Below are positions 1 through 8,683 of a stretch of 64,000 bases of DNA, piece by piece. Position numbers and translations under genes: made by a program. The notes under the pieces were generated by a model, which was not told the origin of the DNA, ran no database searches, and saw nothing but the letters and a program-made list of their open reading frames with translations. The number at the start of each line of letters is the position of its first letter. The first letter of the stretch is position 1. Origin of the DNA: Kineosporia babensis (GTDB lineage: Bacteria; Actinomycetota; Actinomycetes; Actinomycetales; Kineosporiaceae); contig NZ_JAJOMB010000025.1 of NCBI RefSeq assembly GCF_021129305.1, positions 1-64,000 on the forward strand. The letters run 5' to 3'.

Positions 1-21
1 CCTTATGTAGGGGGATTCTTT

Positions 22-402
22 GTGGCCGATCCGGACCAGCGTTACTTCTTTGTCAGTCAGAATGCCGCTGGCTGGGCCGGCGCCCTGCGTGAGGCTAAGG
101 CAAGCCTGGGCGACGGGGGTGGATTCCTGACCTGTGAGGGCAGTTTCACGCAGTACGCAGTGGGCGAGTACTTCCAGGACGTCGAGGGTCGCTTCCCGAT
201 TCAGGAGCTGGTGGAGTGCCTGGAGGATCGCGAGACCCCAGGGCCGGTCTGGTTCGCGGACCTGACCCCGCAGCAGCGCCCTCATCCGCATGCCCAGCTG
301 GCCTTGGCCTATCCGGCGGCCACGGAGCTCGGCTACGCGCTCACCTTCGTGCTCGTCACGACCAGCCTTCGCTACATCGCGACGTTGGTGCCGACGGAGT
401 AG
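22..402 (+). CDS. Hypothetical protein, 126 aa
   Basis: A 126-residue soluble, acidic protein with no signal peptide or membrane segment. I do not recognise the family. The GTG start is preceded by a purine-rich AGGGGGAT at about 9-16. The body contains an aromatic patch (RYFFV), several Gly/Trp positions and a C-terminal hydrophobic strand-like stretch (YALTFVLVTTS). It stands alone, upstream of and in the same direction as the nitrogen operon, separated from it by about 170 bases that carry a GlnR-like box, so it is probably not co-transcribed with that operon. It is called a gene because of its ribosome binding site and typical codon use; no function can be assigned. Confidence 0.6.
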   Translation: MADPDQRYFFVSQNAAGWAGALREAKASLGDGGGFLTCEGSFTQYAVGEYFQDVEGRFPIQELVECLEDRETPGPVWFADLTPQQRPHPHAQLALAYPAATELGYALTFVLVTTSLRYIATLVPTE

Positions 403-495
403 GGGTCAGGTCCTGAGTAGTCCGCGGACGACGTCGGCCGGGTCGGTGCGGGATGTGTCCTTCGCCTCTGGCCGGCGGCGGCCCGGTACATCGCG

Positions 496-537
496 GTAAT
501 CGGTCTGCAACAATGCCCATGTTCACTGATCGGAAAC
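496..537 (+). promoter_or_regulatory. Putative GlnR operator upstream of glnT
   Basis: TTCAC at 522-526, a 6-base spacer and GAAAC at 533-537 match the actinobacterial GlnR a-site/b-site pattern (gTnAC-n6-GaAAC) with one deviation, T for G at the first base. A weaker pair, GTAAT (496-500)-n6-GCAAC (507-511), lies just upstream, with 10 bases rather than the usual 6 between the pairs. The location, 40-80 bases before a glutamine synthetase-type gene, fits control by nitrogen status. GlnR binding is inference. Confidence 0.5.
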
Positions 538-576
538 AAGGGTTCCTGTCGGTGGATGAGTGGGACGGAGAAGCAG

Positions 577-1914
577 ATGACAGAGGCGGTTGGTGGGCCG
601 GTGAGCCCAAGCCTGGTCGAGCTGTGCGAGCGGACCGGTACCACGTTCGTCCTCGCCCTGTTCGTGGACCTGAACGGCAAGCCGTGCGCCAAGCTGGTGC
701 CGGCCCGGGCGGTGGACGTCCTGGAGCGCGACGGGGTGGGATTCGCCGGGTACGCGGTCGGCGCGATCGGGCAGGAGCCGAAAGACCCGGATCTGATGGC
801 AGTTCCGGACGTCTCCTCGTTCACTCCGGTGCCGTTCGTGCGCGAAGGCCTGGCGATCGTCCATTGTGACCCGCACGTGAACGGCAGGCCCTGGCCCTTC
901 GCGCCGCGGGTGATCCTGAAGTCGCTCGTCCAGCGGGTCGCCGATGCCGGGTTCGAACCGCACGTGGGCGCCGAGGTGGAGTACTTCCTGCTGCGCAAGG
1001 ACGGCGCGGACCTGGTGCCGGCCGATGCCCAGGACACGGCCGCGCAGCCTTGTTACGACGCGCGCGGGGTGACCCGGATGTACGAGCACCTGGCCGCGAT
1101 CAGCGATGCGATGAACGCGCTGGGCTGGGGCAACTACGCGAACGACCACGAGGACGGCAACGGCCAGTTCGAGCAGAACTTCGACTACGCGGACGCGCTG
1201 ACCACGGCCGACCGGGTGATCACCCTGCGGTACCTGCTGTCGGTGCTGGCCTCGGAGAAGGGCATGATTGCGACGTTCATGCCCAAGCCGTTCGCGGACA
1301 AGACCGGCACCGGCCTGCACCTGCATCTGTCGCTGACCAGCGGCGGCAGCACGGTCTTCCCGGCCGACGACGCAGCGAAAGACGCTCAAGGTCTGGGGCT
1401 TTCCCCGACCGCCTACTCGTTCGTGGCGGGCATCCTGGAGCACGCGTGTGCGCTGCAGGCGGTGATCGCGCCGACGGTGAACTCCTACAAACGGACCCGG
1501 GCGACGTCTACCGCCTCGGGTGCCTCCTGGGCGCCGAACCGGCCTACCTACGGCGGTAACGACCGTACTCACTACGTCCGGGTTCCTGACGAGCAGCGGA
1601 TCGAACTGCGGGGTGCGGACGGTTCGGCCAACCCCTATCTGGCGGTGGCGGCGGCGCTCGCGGCTGGGCTGGACGGGATCAAGCGCAACCTGTCGCTCGG
1701 GGCCGTGGGTACGGGCCCGGATCTGGGGACGCTGCCGTTGACCCTGCTGCACGCGGTGGACGAGTTCCGGGCGGATCCGGTGATCACCGGGGCGCTGGAC
1801 ACCGTCGGGGACGGGGTTTCCGAGTACTTCGCCGAGCTGAAGACCAGGGAGTTCTTCGAGTGGCACTCCGCGGTCGGGCCCTGGGAGCACGAGCGCTATC
1901 TGACGGCCTTCTGA
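577..1914 (+). CDS. glnT: Type III glutamate--ammonia ligase (GlnT / GmaS-like)
   Basis: ATP-dependent ligase of the glutamine synthetase superfamily that joins glutamate to ammonia or to a small amine such as methylamine (gamma-glutamylmethylamide synthetase activity). The N-terminal beta-grasp region carries the family stretch around VDLNGKPCAKLVPA. The catalytic domain shows GAEVEYFLL, a NGQFEQNF segment (metal/glutamate site), a MPKPFADKTGTGLHLHLS segment and the RIELRGADGSANPYLA ATP-site region. About 445 aa is normal for the family. The ATG at 577 has GGAG 8 bases upstream and is preferred over the ATG at 556, which would add seven residues. It is followed by the three split glutamate synthase-like genes, the glnT-glxBCD / gmaS-mgsABC order. 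Whether the substrate is ammonia, methylamine or another amine cannot be read from the sequence. Confidence 0.9.
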   Translation: MTEAVGGPVSPSLVELCERTGTTFVLALFVDLNGKPCAKLVPARAVDVLERDGVGFAGYAVGAIGQEPKDPDLMAVPDVSSFTPVPFVREGLAIVHCDPHVNGRPWPFAPRVILKSLVQRVADAGFEPHVGAEVEYFLLRKDGADLVPADAQDTAAQPCYDARGVTRMYEHLAAISDAMNALGWGNYANDHEDGNGQFEQNFDYADALTTADRVITLRYLLSVLASEKGMIATFMPKPFADKTGTGLHLHLSLTSGGSTVFPADDAAKDAQGLGLSPTAYSFVAGILEHACALQAVIAPTVNSYKRTRATSTASGASWAPNRPTYGGNDRTHYVRVPDEQRIELRGADGSANPYLAVAAALAAGLDGIKRNLSLGAVGTGPDLGTLPLTLLHAVDEFRADPVITGALDTVGDGVSEYFAELKTREFFEWHSAVGPWEHERYLTAF

Positions 1915-1971
1915 AACTGGACTGACAAGCGTCCATTGGTTTTGAGATCAGTGACAAGGAGGTAGATCCGG

Positions 1972-2862
1972 ATGTGCGGAATCGTGGGGTTGCACCTGCG
2001 CGACGCCGCCCTGTACCCCAGGCTCGGGGAGCTGCTGACCGGCATGCTCTGCGAGATGGAAGACAGGGGGCAGGATTCGGCCGGGGTAGCGGTGTACGGC
2101 GACCGTGAGTGGTCTCCGGAGGGGCACAGTTCCGTCTCCTTGCTGGAAGTAGCAGAGGACGTAGCGGGGCTGGCTGACGCGGTCAGCGTCTCGTTGGGTT
2201 CTCCGGTCGCCGGTCAGCGGCTGGGCGACACCACCGTGCTGACGGCTGCGTCGGGTGATCTCCTGGAGGCGGTGCGCGCGGTCAGGCCGGACGTTCTGGT
2301 CGCGGGGTTCGGTTCCGACGTGACCGTGCTGAAGGGCGTGGGACATCCGCGAGCGCTGGCCGCCTCCTGGGGGCTTGCGAAGGCTCAGGGGTGGCAGGGT
2401 GTGGGGCACACGCGGATGGCTACCGAGTCCGCGGTCACCCCCTCGGGTGCGCATCCGTATGCCGTGGGGCCGGATCAGTGTCTGGTGCACAACGGTTCGT
2501 TCGCCAATCACGCCACGATCCGCCGGGATCTGCGGGCGGCGGGGGTGCGGTTCGACAGTGAGAACGACACCGAGGTGGGGGCCCGGTTCGTGGCGCATCA
2601 GCTGGAGCAGGGGCGCGATGTGGAGACGGCGCTGAAGGAGCTGTGCTCGACCTTCGACGGTTTCTACACGTTGCTGGTCTCGAACTCCGACAGCTTCGCG
2701 GTGGTGCGGGACGCGATTGCCTGTAAGCCGGCGGTGATCGCCGAGACGGATGCGTGGGTGGCGATGGCCAGTGAGTATCGCGCCCTGTCGGATCTTCCCG
2801 GGGTGGAGCACGCGCGGATCTGGGAGCCCGAGCCTGAGGTGGTGTACGCATGGACCAGGTGA
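1972..2862 (+). CDS. glxB: Class II glutamine amidotransferase-like subunit (GlxB/MgsA)
   Basis: N-terminal nucleophile amidotransferase of 296 aa, equivalent to the glutaminase domain of glutamate synthase. The start MCGIVGL places the catalytic Cys at position 2 after Met removal, and the family motifs GVGHTRMATES and HNGSFANH follow. In the MgsABC/GlxBCD system this subunit is thought to release or transfer the amine from a gamma-glutamyl amide to the synthase subunit. AAGGAGG at about 1956-1962 supports the ATG start. The C-terminus overlaps the start of the next gene by 13 bases, indicating translational coupling and a stoichiometric complex. Confidence 0.9.
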   Translation: MCGIVGLHLRDAALYPRLGELLTGMLCEMEDRGQDSAGVAVYGDREWSPEGHSSVSLLEVAEDVAGLADAVSVSLGSPVAGQRLGDTTVLTAASGDLLEAVRAVRPDVLVAGFGSDVTVLKGVGHPRALAASWGLAKAQGWQGVGHTRMATESAVTPSGAHPYAVGPDQCLVHNGSFANHATIRRDLRAAGVRFDSENDTEVGARFVAHQLEQGRDVETALKELCSTFDGFYTLLVSNSDSFAVVRDAIACKPAVIAETDAWVAMASEYRALSDLPGVEHARIWEPEPEVVYAWTR

Positions 2863-3527
2863 TCTTCGACCTGACGCAGATGCCGTTGCGTGAGGTGAAC
2901 GCGGCGTTGCACGCCCCCGGTCTGGCCGGTGATTTTCTGGTGGAAAATCCGGCCGGGGCGCACAACCTGGCGGTGGGCCTGACGTCCCCGGTGAACGTGA
3001 CGGTGCAGGGGCACGTCGGGTACTACGCCGCCGGGATGAACCAGCGGGCGAGCGTGAGCATCCTCGGCAACGCCGGTACCGGCGTTGCCGAGAACATGAT
3101 GAGTGGCACGGTCACGGTCCGGGGTAATGCCTCGCAGTCGGCGGGGGCCACCGCGCACGGGGGTCTGCTCGTCATCGAGGGAAACGCCGCGGCGCGCTGC
3201 GGGATCTCGATGAAGGGCGTGGACATTGTGGTCGGCGGGAACGTCGGGCACGGCAGCGCGTTCATGGCCCAGGCCGGGCGGATGGTGGTGCGGGGTGATG
3301 CAGGTGACGGCCTGGGGGACTCGATCTACGAGGCGCGGCTGTACGTGCGGGGGACGGTGGCCTCGCTAGGGGCCGACTGTGTGGCCAAGGAGATGCGGCC
3401 CGAGCACCTCGAGGAGCTGGCTGCGCTGCTGAAGTCGGCCGGTTTCGAGGGCGACGACCCGGCCGCGTACACCCGTTACGGCTCGGCCCGCACGCTCTAC
3501 CACTTCCACGCCGCCAACTCCTACTGA
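2850..3527 (+). CDS. glxC: GXGXG (GltB C-terminal-like) subunit (GlxC/MgsB)
   Basis: A 225-residue right-handed beta-helix protein equivalent to the C-terminal GXGXG domain of glutamate synthase large subunits. Repeated turns of the kind NVTVQGHVG, SILGNAGTG, TVRGNAS, VIEGNAA and VVGGNVGHG are visible between residues 45 and 135. It is structural: in the large enzymes this domain holds the amidotransferase and synthase domains together. Its ATG lies inside the end of glxB, and glxD starts 9 bases after its stop. Confidence 0.9.
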   Translation: MDQVIFDLTQMPLREVNAALHAPGLAGDFLVENPAGAHNLAVGLTSPVNVTVQGHVGYYAAGMNQRASVSILGNAGTGVAENMMSGTVTVRGNASQSAGATAHGGLLVIEGNAAARCGISMKGVDIVVGGNVGHGSAFMAQAGRMVVRGDAGDGLGDSIYEARLYVRGTVASLGADCVAKEMRPEHLEELAALLKSAGFEGDDPAAYTRYGSARTLYHFHAANSY

Positions 3528-3536
3528 GGTTCTCGC

Positions 3537-4880
3537 ATGTCTTTCACCTCTGACGACCGCTCGCGGCTGGGTCTGCGCGAGTCCGCCACCTTCGACCGGG
3601 CCACCATCGCGGGTATTCAGCGCGCGGCCGAGACCGGTGTCTACGACATCCGCGGCTGGGGGGCCAAGCGGGCCCTGCCGCACTTCGACGACCTGCTGTT
3701 CCTGGGGGCGAGCATGTCGCGGTACCCGCTGGAGGGCTATCGCGAGGCGTGCGGCACCGATGTCGTGCTGGGCGGGCGCAACGCGAAGTTCCCGCTGCGG
3801 CTGGACATCCCGGTGACGATTGCCGGCATGTCGTTCGGGGCGCTGTCCGGCCGGGCGAAGGATGCTCTGGGCCGGGGTGCCTCGGAGGTCGGTACCTCCA
3901 CCACGACCGGGGACGGCGGGATGACGCCGGAGGAGCGTGGTCAGTCGAAACACCTGGTGTACCAGTACTTGCCTTCGCGGTACGGGATGAACCCCGATGA
4001 CCTGCGCAAGGCTGATGCGATCGAGGTGGTGCTCGGGCAGGGGGCCAAGCCCGGGGGCGGTGGGATGCTGCTGGGGCAGAAGATCTCCGAGCGGGTGGCG
4101 GGGATGCGGACGCTGCCGCAGGGCATCGATCAGCGCAGCGCCTCGCGGCATCCGGACTGGACCGGCCCGGACGATCTGACCATCAAGATCCTCGAGCTGC
4201 GGGAGATCACCGACTGGGAGAAGCCGATCTACGTCAAGGTCGGGGCCAGCCGCACCTACTACGACGTCAAGCTCGCGGTGCACGCCGGGGCCGATGTGGT
4301 GGTGGTCGACGGGATGCAGGGCGGGACGGCCGCCACCCAGGACGTGTTCATCGAGCATGTCGGGATCCCTACTCTGGCGGCGATTCCCCAGGCGGTGCAG
4401 GCGCTGCAGGAACTGGGGGTGCACCGCAAGCCCGACGGTGTGCAGCTGATCGTCTCCGGGGGCATCCGGACCGGGGCCGATGTGGCCAAGGCGCTGGCGC
4501 TCGGCGCGGACGCGGTGGCGATCGGGACGGCAGCGCTGGTGGCGCTGGGGGACAACCATCCGCGGTGGGCGGCCGAGTACGAGAAGCTCGGCAGCGCGGC
4601 CGGTTTCTACGACGACTACCAGGACGGGCGGGACCCGGCCGGGATCAGTACCCAGGACCCGCAGCTGGAGCAGCGCCTGGATCCGGTGGAGGGCGGCCGG
4701 CGGCTGGCGAACTACCTGCGGGTGCTGACGATGGAGGCGCAGACGATCGCCCGGGCCTGCGGCAAGGCGCACGTCACCCACCTGGAACCCGAGGACCTGG
4801 TGGCGCTGACCATCGAGTCTGCCGCGATGGCCCGGGTACCGCTGGCCGGCACGGGGTGGATTCCCGGCCAGGGGCTCTGA
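3537..4880 (+). CDS. glxD: FMN-binding glutamate synthase-like catalytic subunit (GlxD/MgsC)
   Basis: A 447-residue TIM-barrel FMN enzyme, the synthase part of a split glutamate synthase. Visible motifs are PVTIAGMSFGALSG, STTTGDGGMTPEER, KPGGGGMLLGQKI (phosphate/flavin loop), IYVKVGASR, VVVDGMQGGTAATQ and VSGGIRTGADVAKALALGADAVAIG (FMN phosphate binding). With GlxB and GlxC it should transfer the gamma-amide or alkylamide nitrogen of a glutamine-type substrate, giving glutamate or N-methylglutamate. No N-methylglutamate dehydrogenase genes follow, so the full methylamine oxidation route is not encoded here. Confidence 0.9.
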   Translation: MSFTSDDRSRLGLRESATFDRATIAGIQRAAETGVYDIRGWGAKRALPHFDDLLFLGASMSRYPLEGYREACGTDVVLGGRNAKFPLRLDIPVTIAGMSFGALSGRAKDALGRGASEVGTSTTTGDGGMTPEERGQSKHLVYQYLPSRYGMNPDDLRKADAIEVVLGQGAKPGGGGMLLGQKISERVAGMRTLPQGIDQRSASRHPDWTGPDDLTIKILELREITDWEKPIYVKVGASRTYYDVKLAVHAGADVVVVDGMQGGTAATQDVFIEHVGIPTLAAIPQAVQALQELGVHRKPDGVQLIVSGGIRTGADVAKALALGADAVAIGTAALVALGDNHPRWAAEYEKLGSAAGFYDDYQDGRDPAGISTQDPQLEQRLDPVEGGRRLANYLRVLTMEAQTIARACGKAHVTHLEPEDLVALTIESAAMARVPLAGTGWIPGQGL

Positions 4881-4905
4881 CCGGTCTCCGTGGGAAGGTG
4901 ACATC

Positions 4906-5553
4906 GTGTCTGATGCACCGCTGATCCGTAACGAGTCCGGAATCGCCCGGGACCGGGACCCCTCGGAACCGCCCGAAGAGCTGGAGCTGGAGACGGCGAT
5001 CGCCCGCAACGTTCGCCGGCTCCGGCAGCAGCAGGGGCTGACCGTGGCCGACATGGCCGCCCGGGTCGGCATCTCCAAGGCGATGATGTCGAAGATCGAG
5101 AACGCCCAGACCTCGTGCAGCCTCAGCACCCTGGCCATGCTCGCCCGGGGCCTGGACGTTCCGGTCACCTCGCTGCTGCGCGGCGCCGAGACCGAGCGGC
5201 CGGCCTCGTTCGTGCAGGCCGGGCAGGGCACCCCGATCGTCCGGCACGGCTCCCGCGCCGGGCACGAGTACCACCAGCTCGGGGCCCTGCGCGGGGAACA
5301 CAAGCGCCTGGAGTGCCTGCACGTCACGCTGACCAGCAAGAGCCAGGAGTACCCGCTGTTCCAGCACCCGGGCACCGAGTTCCTGTACATGCTCGAGGGC
5401 GAGATGGACTACGCACACAGCCGCTCGGTGTACCGCCTGCAGCCCGGCGACTCGCTGGTCATCGACGGCGAGGGCGCACACGGCCCGGTCGACCTGATCA
5501 GCGTGCCGATCCGGTTCCTGTCGGTGATCGCCTTCCCGGACGCCGCGGTCTGA
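4906..5553 (+). CDS. XRE-family regulator with C-terminal cupin domain
   Basis: A 215-residue DNA-binding regulator. The helix-turn-helix lies at about residues 30-85 (RRLRQQQGLTVADMAARVG, ISKAMMSKIENAQ) and a cupin fold at about 125-210, with the sequence FQHPGTEFLYMLEGEMDY and LQPGDSLVIDGEGAHGP. Regulators of this design sense small metabolites, often amines, amino acids or sugars. GTG start with GGGAAGG about 10 bases upstream. It begins 26 bases after glxD in the same direction, so it is probably the operon's own regulator. Confidence 0.85.
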   Translation: MSDAPLIRNESGIARDRDPSEPPEELELETAIARNVRRLRQQQGLTVADMAARVGISKAMMSKIENAQTSCSLSTLAMLARGLDVPVTSLLRGAETERPASFVQAGQGTPIVRHGSRAGHEYHQLGALRGEHKRLECLHVTLTSKSQEYPLFQHPGTEFLYMLEGEMDYAHSRSVYRLQPGDSLVIDGEGAHGPVDLISVPIRFLSVIAFPDAAV

Positions 5554-5634
5554 CCAGGTAACGATCTGTAGAACGCTCTGCCTGCTTATCACCCAAGAGG
5601 TCACAGTCGGTGCGCTTTCGATACGGTTGGGCGC

Positions 5635-6366
5635 ATGTCCGCCCCCTCCGGCCCGCGCCCGCTGGAATACGAGCGTGTAGCCGGAGAGCTGCGGCAGATG
5701 ATCGTCGACGGCGAGCTGCAGCCCGGCGACCGGCTGCCCTCCGAGGGCGAGCTCACCGCCCGGATGCGGATCAGCCGCGGCACGCTGCGGGAGGCCCTGC
5801 GCGTGCTGTCCGCGCAGAAGCTGCTGACCTCCTCGCGCGGGGTCAACGGGGGCACGTTCGTCGCCGAGCCCTCCCCGGACGACGTGGTCGAGCACCTGGA
5901 GACGTCCCTGACCCTGCTCTCGCGCAGCCGGGTCACCTCGGCTCACCTGCTGGAGATGCGCTCACAGCTGGAGGTTCCGGCCGCCGAGCTGGCCGCCCGC
6001 CGCCGCTCGGAGGAGGACCTGCACCAGCTGGAGCAGAGCGTGGCCGGGATGAACGAGGCCGGCGACCCCTCAGTTGCCCACCTGAACAGCCACTTCCACC
6101 TGCTGCTGCTGCGCGCGGCCGGGAACCCGGTGCTGGAGATGATGGCCACACCGGTGTTCACCGTCCTGCGCGAGCGCTTCCACCGGGTCGAGCCCGGCGA
6201 GGAGTTCTGGCTGCGGGTGGCCGCCGAGCACGCCGAGATCGTGGCGCACGTGCGCGACCGCAACAGCCGCGGGGCCCGGCGGGCGATGCGCTCGCACCTG
6301 TCCGGCCTGCGTGACACCTACACCCGCATCGACGTCAGCAAGCTGGACAACCTGCGGGCCGGATGA
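5635..6366 (+). CDS. GntR-family regulator, FadR/FCD subfamily
   Basis: A 243-residue transcription factor. The winged helix at about residues 8-75 has the GntR pattern (IVDGELQPGDRLPSEGEL, RISRGTLREALRVL). An all-helical FCD ligand domain follows, with His/Asp metal-ligand positions suggested by NSHFHLLLLRAAGN and AAEHAEIVAHV. It is separated from the XRE gene by an 81-base gap that could hold its own promoter. It may control the neighbouring nitrogen operon or the downstream hydrolase; the ligand is unknown. Confidence 0.88.
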   Translation: MSAPSGPRPLEYERVAGELRQMIVDGELQPGDRLPSEGELTARMRISRGTLREALRVLSAQKLLTSSRGVNGGTFVAEPSPDDVVEHLETSLTLLSRSRVTSAHLLEMRSQLEVPAAELAARRRSEEDLHQLEQSVAGMNEAGDPSVAHLNSHFHLLLLRAAGNPVLEMMATPVFTVLRERFHRVEPGEEFWLRVAAEHAEIVAHVRDRNSRGARRAMRSHLSGLRDTYTRIDVSKLDNLRAG

Positions 6367-6498
6367 TTCACGGCTGCCCACCCGGCGAGGTACGGCACCA
6401 GGCCGGGCCAGTATGTTGATCAAGCAATCACCGCGCCGCCGCGCCACCGGGAAACCGACGGTGAGCACGGCGTCCTCAATCGAACAGGGAGTCCAGGA

Positions 6499-7266
6499 GT
6501 GACCGACTTTTCCCCCGTCCACGCCGAGCTCGTCGACCGTGTGCCGCTCGGGCCCGATTCGCGGATCGAGGAGAAGGTCGTGACCTACGACCACAACGGC
6601 ACCTCTCTGCGGGGCTTCCTGGTGAACGACACCGCGATCCCCGCGCCCAAGCCGGCCGTGGTCATCGTGCACGACTGGCGCGGCCTGACCGAGTACCCCA
6701 AGGCCCGCGCCCACATGCTGGCCCGGCTGGGCTACCTCGTGTTCTGCGCCGACGTGTACGGCGGCGGCCGGCAGTTCGAGAAGGACGAGGACTGCGAGGC
6801 CGAAGCCGGCAAGTACTACAACGACCTGCCGCTGCTGCGCGCCCGCGTCGGCGCCGCCTACGACCTGGTGCTGATGCACAGCCAGACCGACAGCAAGCGC
6901 ATCGCGGTGATCGGGTACTGCTTCGGGGGCAGCGCGGCGCTGGAGTTCGCCCGTACCGGGGTTCCGCTCGCGGCGACGGTGTCGTTCCACGGCGGGCTGA
7001 TTGCTCACGAGCCGGCGGACGTGGACAAGATCACCGGCCCCCTGCTGATCCTGACCGGCGGCGCGGACCCGGTGGTCCCGGACGAGGACGTGGTGAAGTT
7101 CCAGGAGGAACTGCGCACCAAGGAGGGCCTGGACTGGACCGTCACCACGTATTCCGGCGCGCCGCACGCGTTCACGCTGCCCGGCATCCCGATGTACCGG
7201 GAGCTCGCGGACCGGCGTAGCTGGCGGGCGATGCTGGACCTGTTCGGGGAGACCCTGGCGAAGTAG
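6499..7266 (+). CDS. Dienelactone hydrolase family protein
   Basis: Cytoplasmic alpha/beta hydrolase of 255 aa. The nucleophile elbow GYCFGG has a Cys instead of Ser, as in dienelactone hydrolases. The Asp is in GGADPVVPDEDV and the His in SGAPHAFT, giving a Cys-Asp-His triad. The N-terminal HDWRGLTEY provides the oxyanion region. GTG start after CCAGGAG. Members of this family cleave dienelactones or small esters; the true substrate is not evident from the neighbours. Confidence 0.85.
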   Translation: MTDFSPVHAELVDRVPLGPDSRIEEKVVTYDHNGTSLRGFLVNDTAIPAPKPAVVIVHDWRGLTEYPKARAHMLARLGYLVFCADVYGGGRQFEKDEDCEAEAGKYYNDLPLLRARVGAAYDLVLMHSQTDSKRIAVIGYCFGGSAALEFARTGVPLAATVSFHGGLIAHEPADVDKITGPLLILTGGADPVVPDEDVVKFQEELRTKEGLDWTVTTYSGAPHAFTLPGIPMYRELADRRSWRAMLDLFGETLAK

Positions 7267-7302
7267 GGCCGTGAGCGGGCTGCGGCGCGGGATACTCCTG
7301 CG

Positions 7303-8664
7303 GTGATTGCAGCCCGCTTCCACGAACTCGACGGCCGTAGTGCCTACCAGGTGCTGGGGGTCTTGGAGACGGCCGGACCGGACGAGGTCAACAAGGCGTA
7401 CCGGCGGCGGATGCGGGAGCTGCATCCGGACCGTGGGGGCGATCGGGACGAGGCCCAGCACGTCTCGGTCGCCCACCGCTGGCTGACCCGGCACCGCGGT
7501 GGGTACGAGCGCTTCGTGTTCGAGCGGCGTCAGGACGATCCGCAGTGGGGGCGGGTGCTGGAACCCGTTGCTGCCGAGGAGTTCGACTTCCCTGCGCCGG
7601 GTACGTCGACGGGGTCGTTCCGGAGCGTGGGTCAGGAGCGGATGGCTGGGCGTGCGGCGGAATGGGCCGAGCGCCAGCATCAGCAGCGGGGGTCGTGGCG
7701 AGAAGGGCCTCCCACCAGTAGCTGGCCCCGTCCCGGAGCGGAAGTACGGACGGAGTGGTCGCCGTCGCCGTCGCCGTCGCCGGAGGGGGATGGCGGCGGT
7801 TCAGGGGTAGCGGGGTCTGCGGGGGATGGGGCCGGGCCGGCGTGGGTGGTGGGGCCGCCGACGCAGGAACAAATGCTTTTGGACGTCAGCCGCCAGGAAG
7901 TTGCGCGGCGCCGGGAGGCGCGGTTGAAGGCTGATGCGCAAAGACGGGCTAGACGTCGGGCCGCTGCTGGTTCGGCTTCATCGGCTGGTGGGGCGGCGAC
8001 CGGTTCTGTCCGGACGGGTGAAGGTTCCGCTGGGACGGGCCGGGCCGAACCTGGGAAGGGACCTGCCGAAACGGGACCTGGTTTCGTGGCACCCGCTGAA
8101 GTCTCTCCTTCAGGTTCTTGGTCGTTCCCTGGTTCCGCGAGCTCGGCCGGGCCCACCGGTTCCGCAGGCACGCCGACTGGTTTCGCGGGTTCGGCAAGGT
8201 CCGGTGGAGCGGACGGTCCTTCTGATCCCGTCAGTCCTGCCGGTCCTGCAGAACCCGCTGCCGGGATCAGTTCCGCCGCCGCTACGGGTGGGGCCGCCAC
8301 TGCTACCCAGTTCCCTGACTCAAGCGGATCCAGCGGCTCTGCCGGTTCGGGGCGAGCGCGCCCGGGTGCTGCGACCGGTGGGCCTTCGCGGGTCTTTCAT
8401 CCGCCCTATGCCGCCGAGCACAAGCCACGATCGCGTCGGCGTCTGCGGTTGCCGCGGATGGGCCTTCCCCGGCTGCCTGCGGTTGGCCTGCCTTCTGCTC
8501 CTCGGATCGGCCTTCCGTCTCTGCCCCGAGTCGGGCTGCCGCGGTTGGGCTTTCGGGTGTTGCCCAAGCGCCGGGGGCGGGCGTCGGTGGGCTTGGACGC
8601 GATCGTCCTGGCCGTGCTGGTCGTGGTGCTCGGGCTGTTGGTGGCTGCGCGAATCCCGTTTTGA
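7303..8664 (+). CDS. J-domain membrane protein with long low-complexity linker
   Basis: A 453-residue DnaJ-domain protein. The J domain occupies about residues 11-65 (AYQVLGV, NKAYRRRMRELHPDRGGD) with the HPD motif needed to stimulate DnaK. About 280 residues of Ser/Gly/Ala/Pro/Glu-rich low complexity follow, including an SP dipeptide run. A basic segment then carries a short repeat built on LPRMGLPRLPAVGLP, and there is one C-terminal transmembrane helix (AIVLAVLVVVLGLLVAARI). It has no Zn-finger or client-binding domain, so it is not DnaJ itself. The likely arrangement is an N-terminal cytoplasmic J domain tethered to the membrane by its tail. A related J protein lies two genes downstream. 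The GTG start has no strong ribosome binding site. Confidence 0.75.
   Translation: MIAARFHELDGRSAYQVLGVLETAGPDEVNKAYRRRMRELHPDRGGDRDEAQHVSVAHRWLTRHRGGYERFVFERRQDDPQWGRVLEPVAAEEFDFPAPGTSTGSFRSVGQERMAGRAAEWAERQHQQRGSWREGPPTSSWPRPGAEVRTEWSPSPSPSPEGDGGGSGVAGSAGDGAGPAWVVGPPTQEQMLLDVSRQEVARRREARLKADAQRRARRRAAAGSASSAGGAATGSVRTGEGSAGTGRAEPGKGPAETGPGFVAPAEVSPSGSWSFPGSASSAGPTGSAGTPTGFAGSARSGGADGPSDPVSPAGPAEPAAGISSAAATGGAATATQFPDSSGSSGSAGSGRARPGAATGGPSRVFHPPYAAEHKPRSRRRLRLPRMGLPRLPAVGLPSAPRIGLPSLPRVGLPRLGFRVLPKRRGRASVGLDAIVLAVLVVVLGLLVAARIPF
7758..7781. repeat. 6-base microsatellite, GTCGCC x4
   Basis: Four perfect tandem copies of GTCGCC inside the linker of the J-domain gene, encoding Ser-Pro repeats. 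Because the unit is a multiple of three, copy-number change would alter linker length without breaking the frame. Confidence 0.8.
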
Positions 8665-8683
8665 CGGTGGTCGCCGCTAAGGT

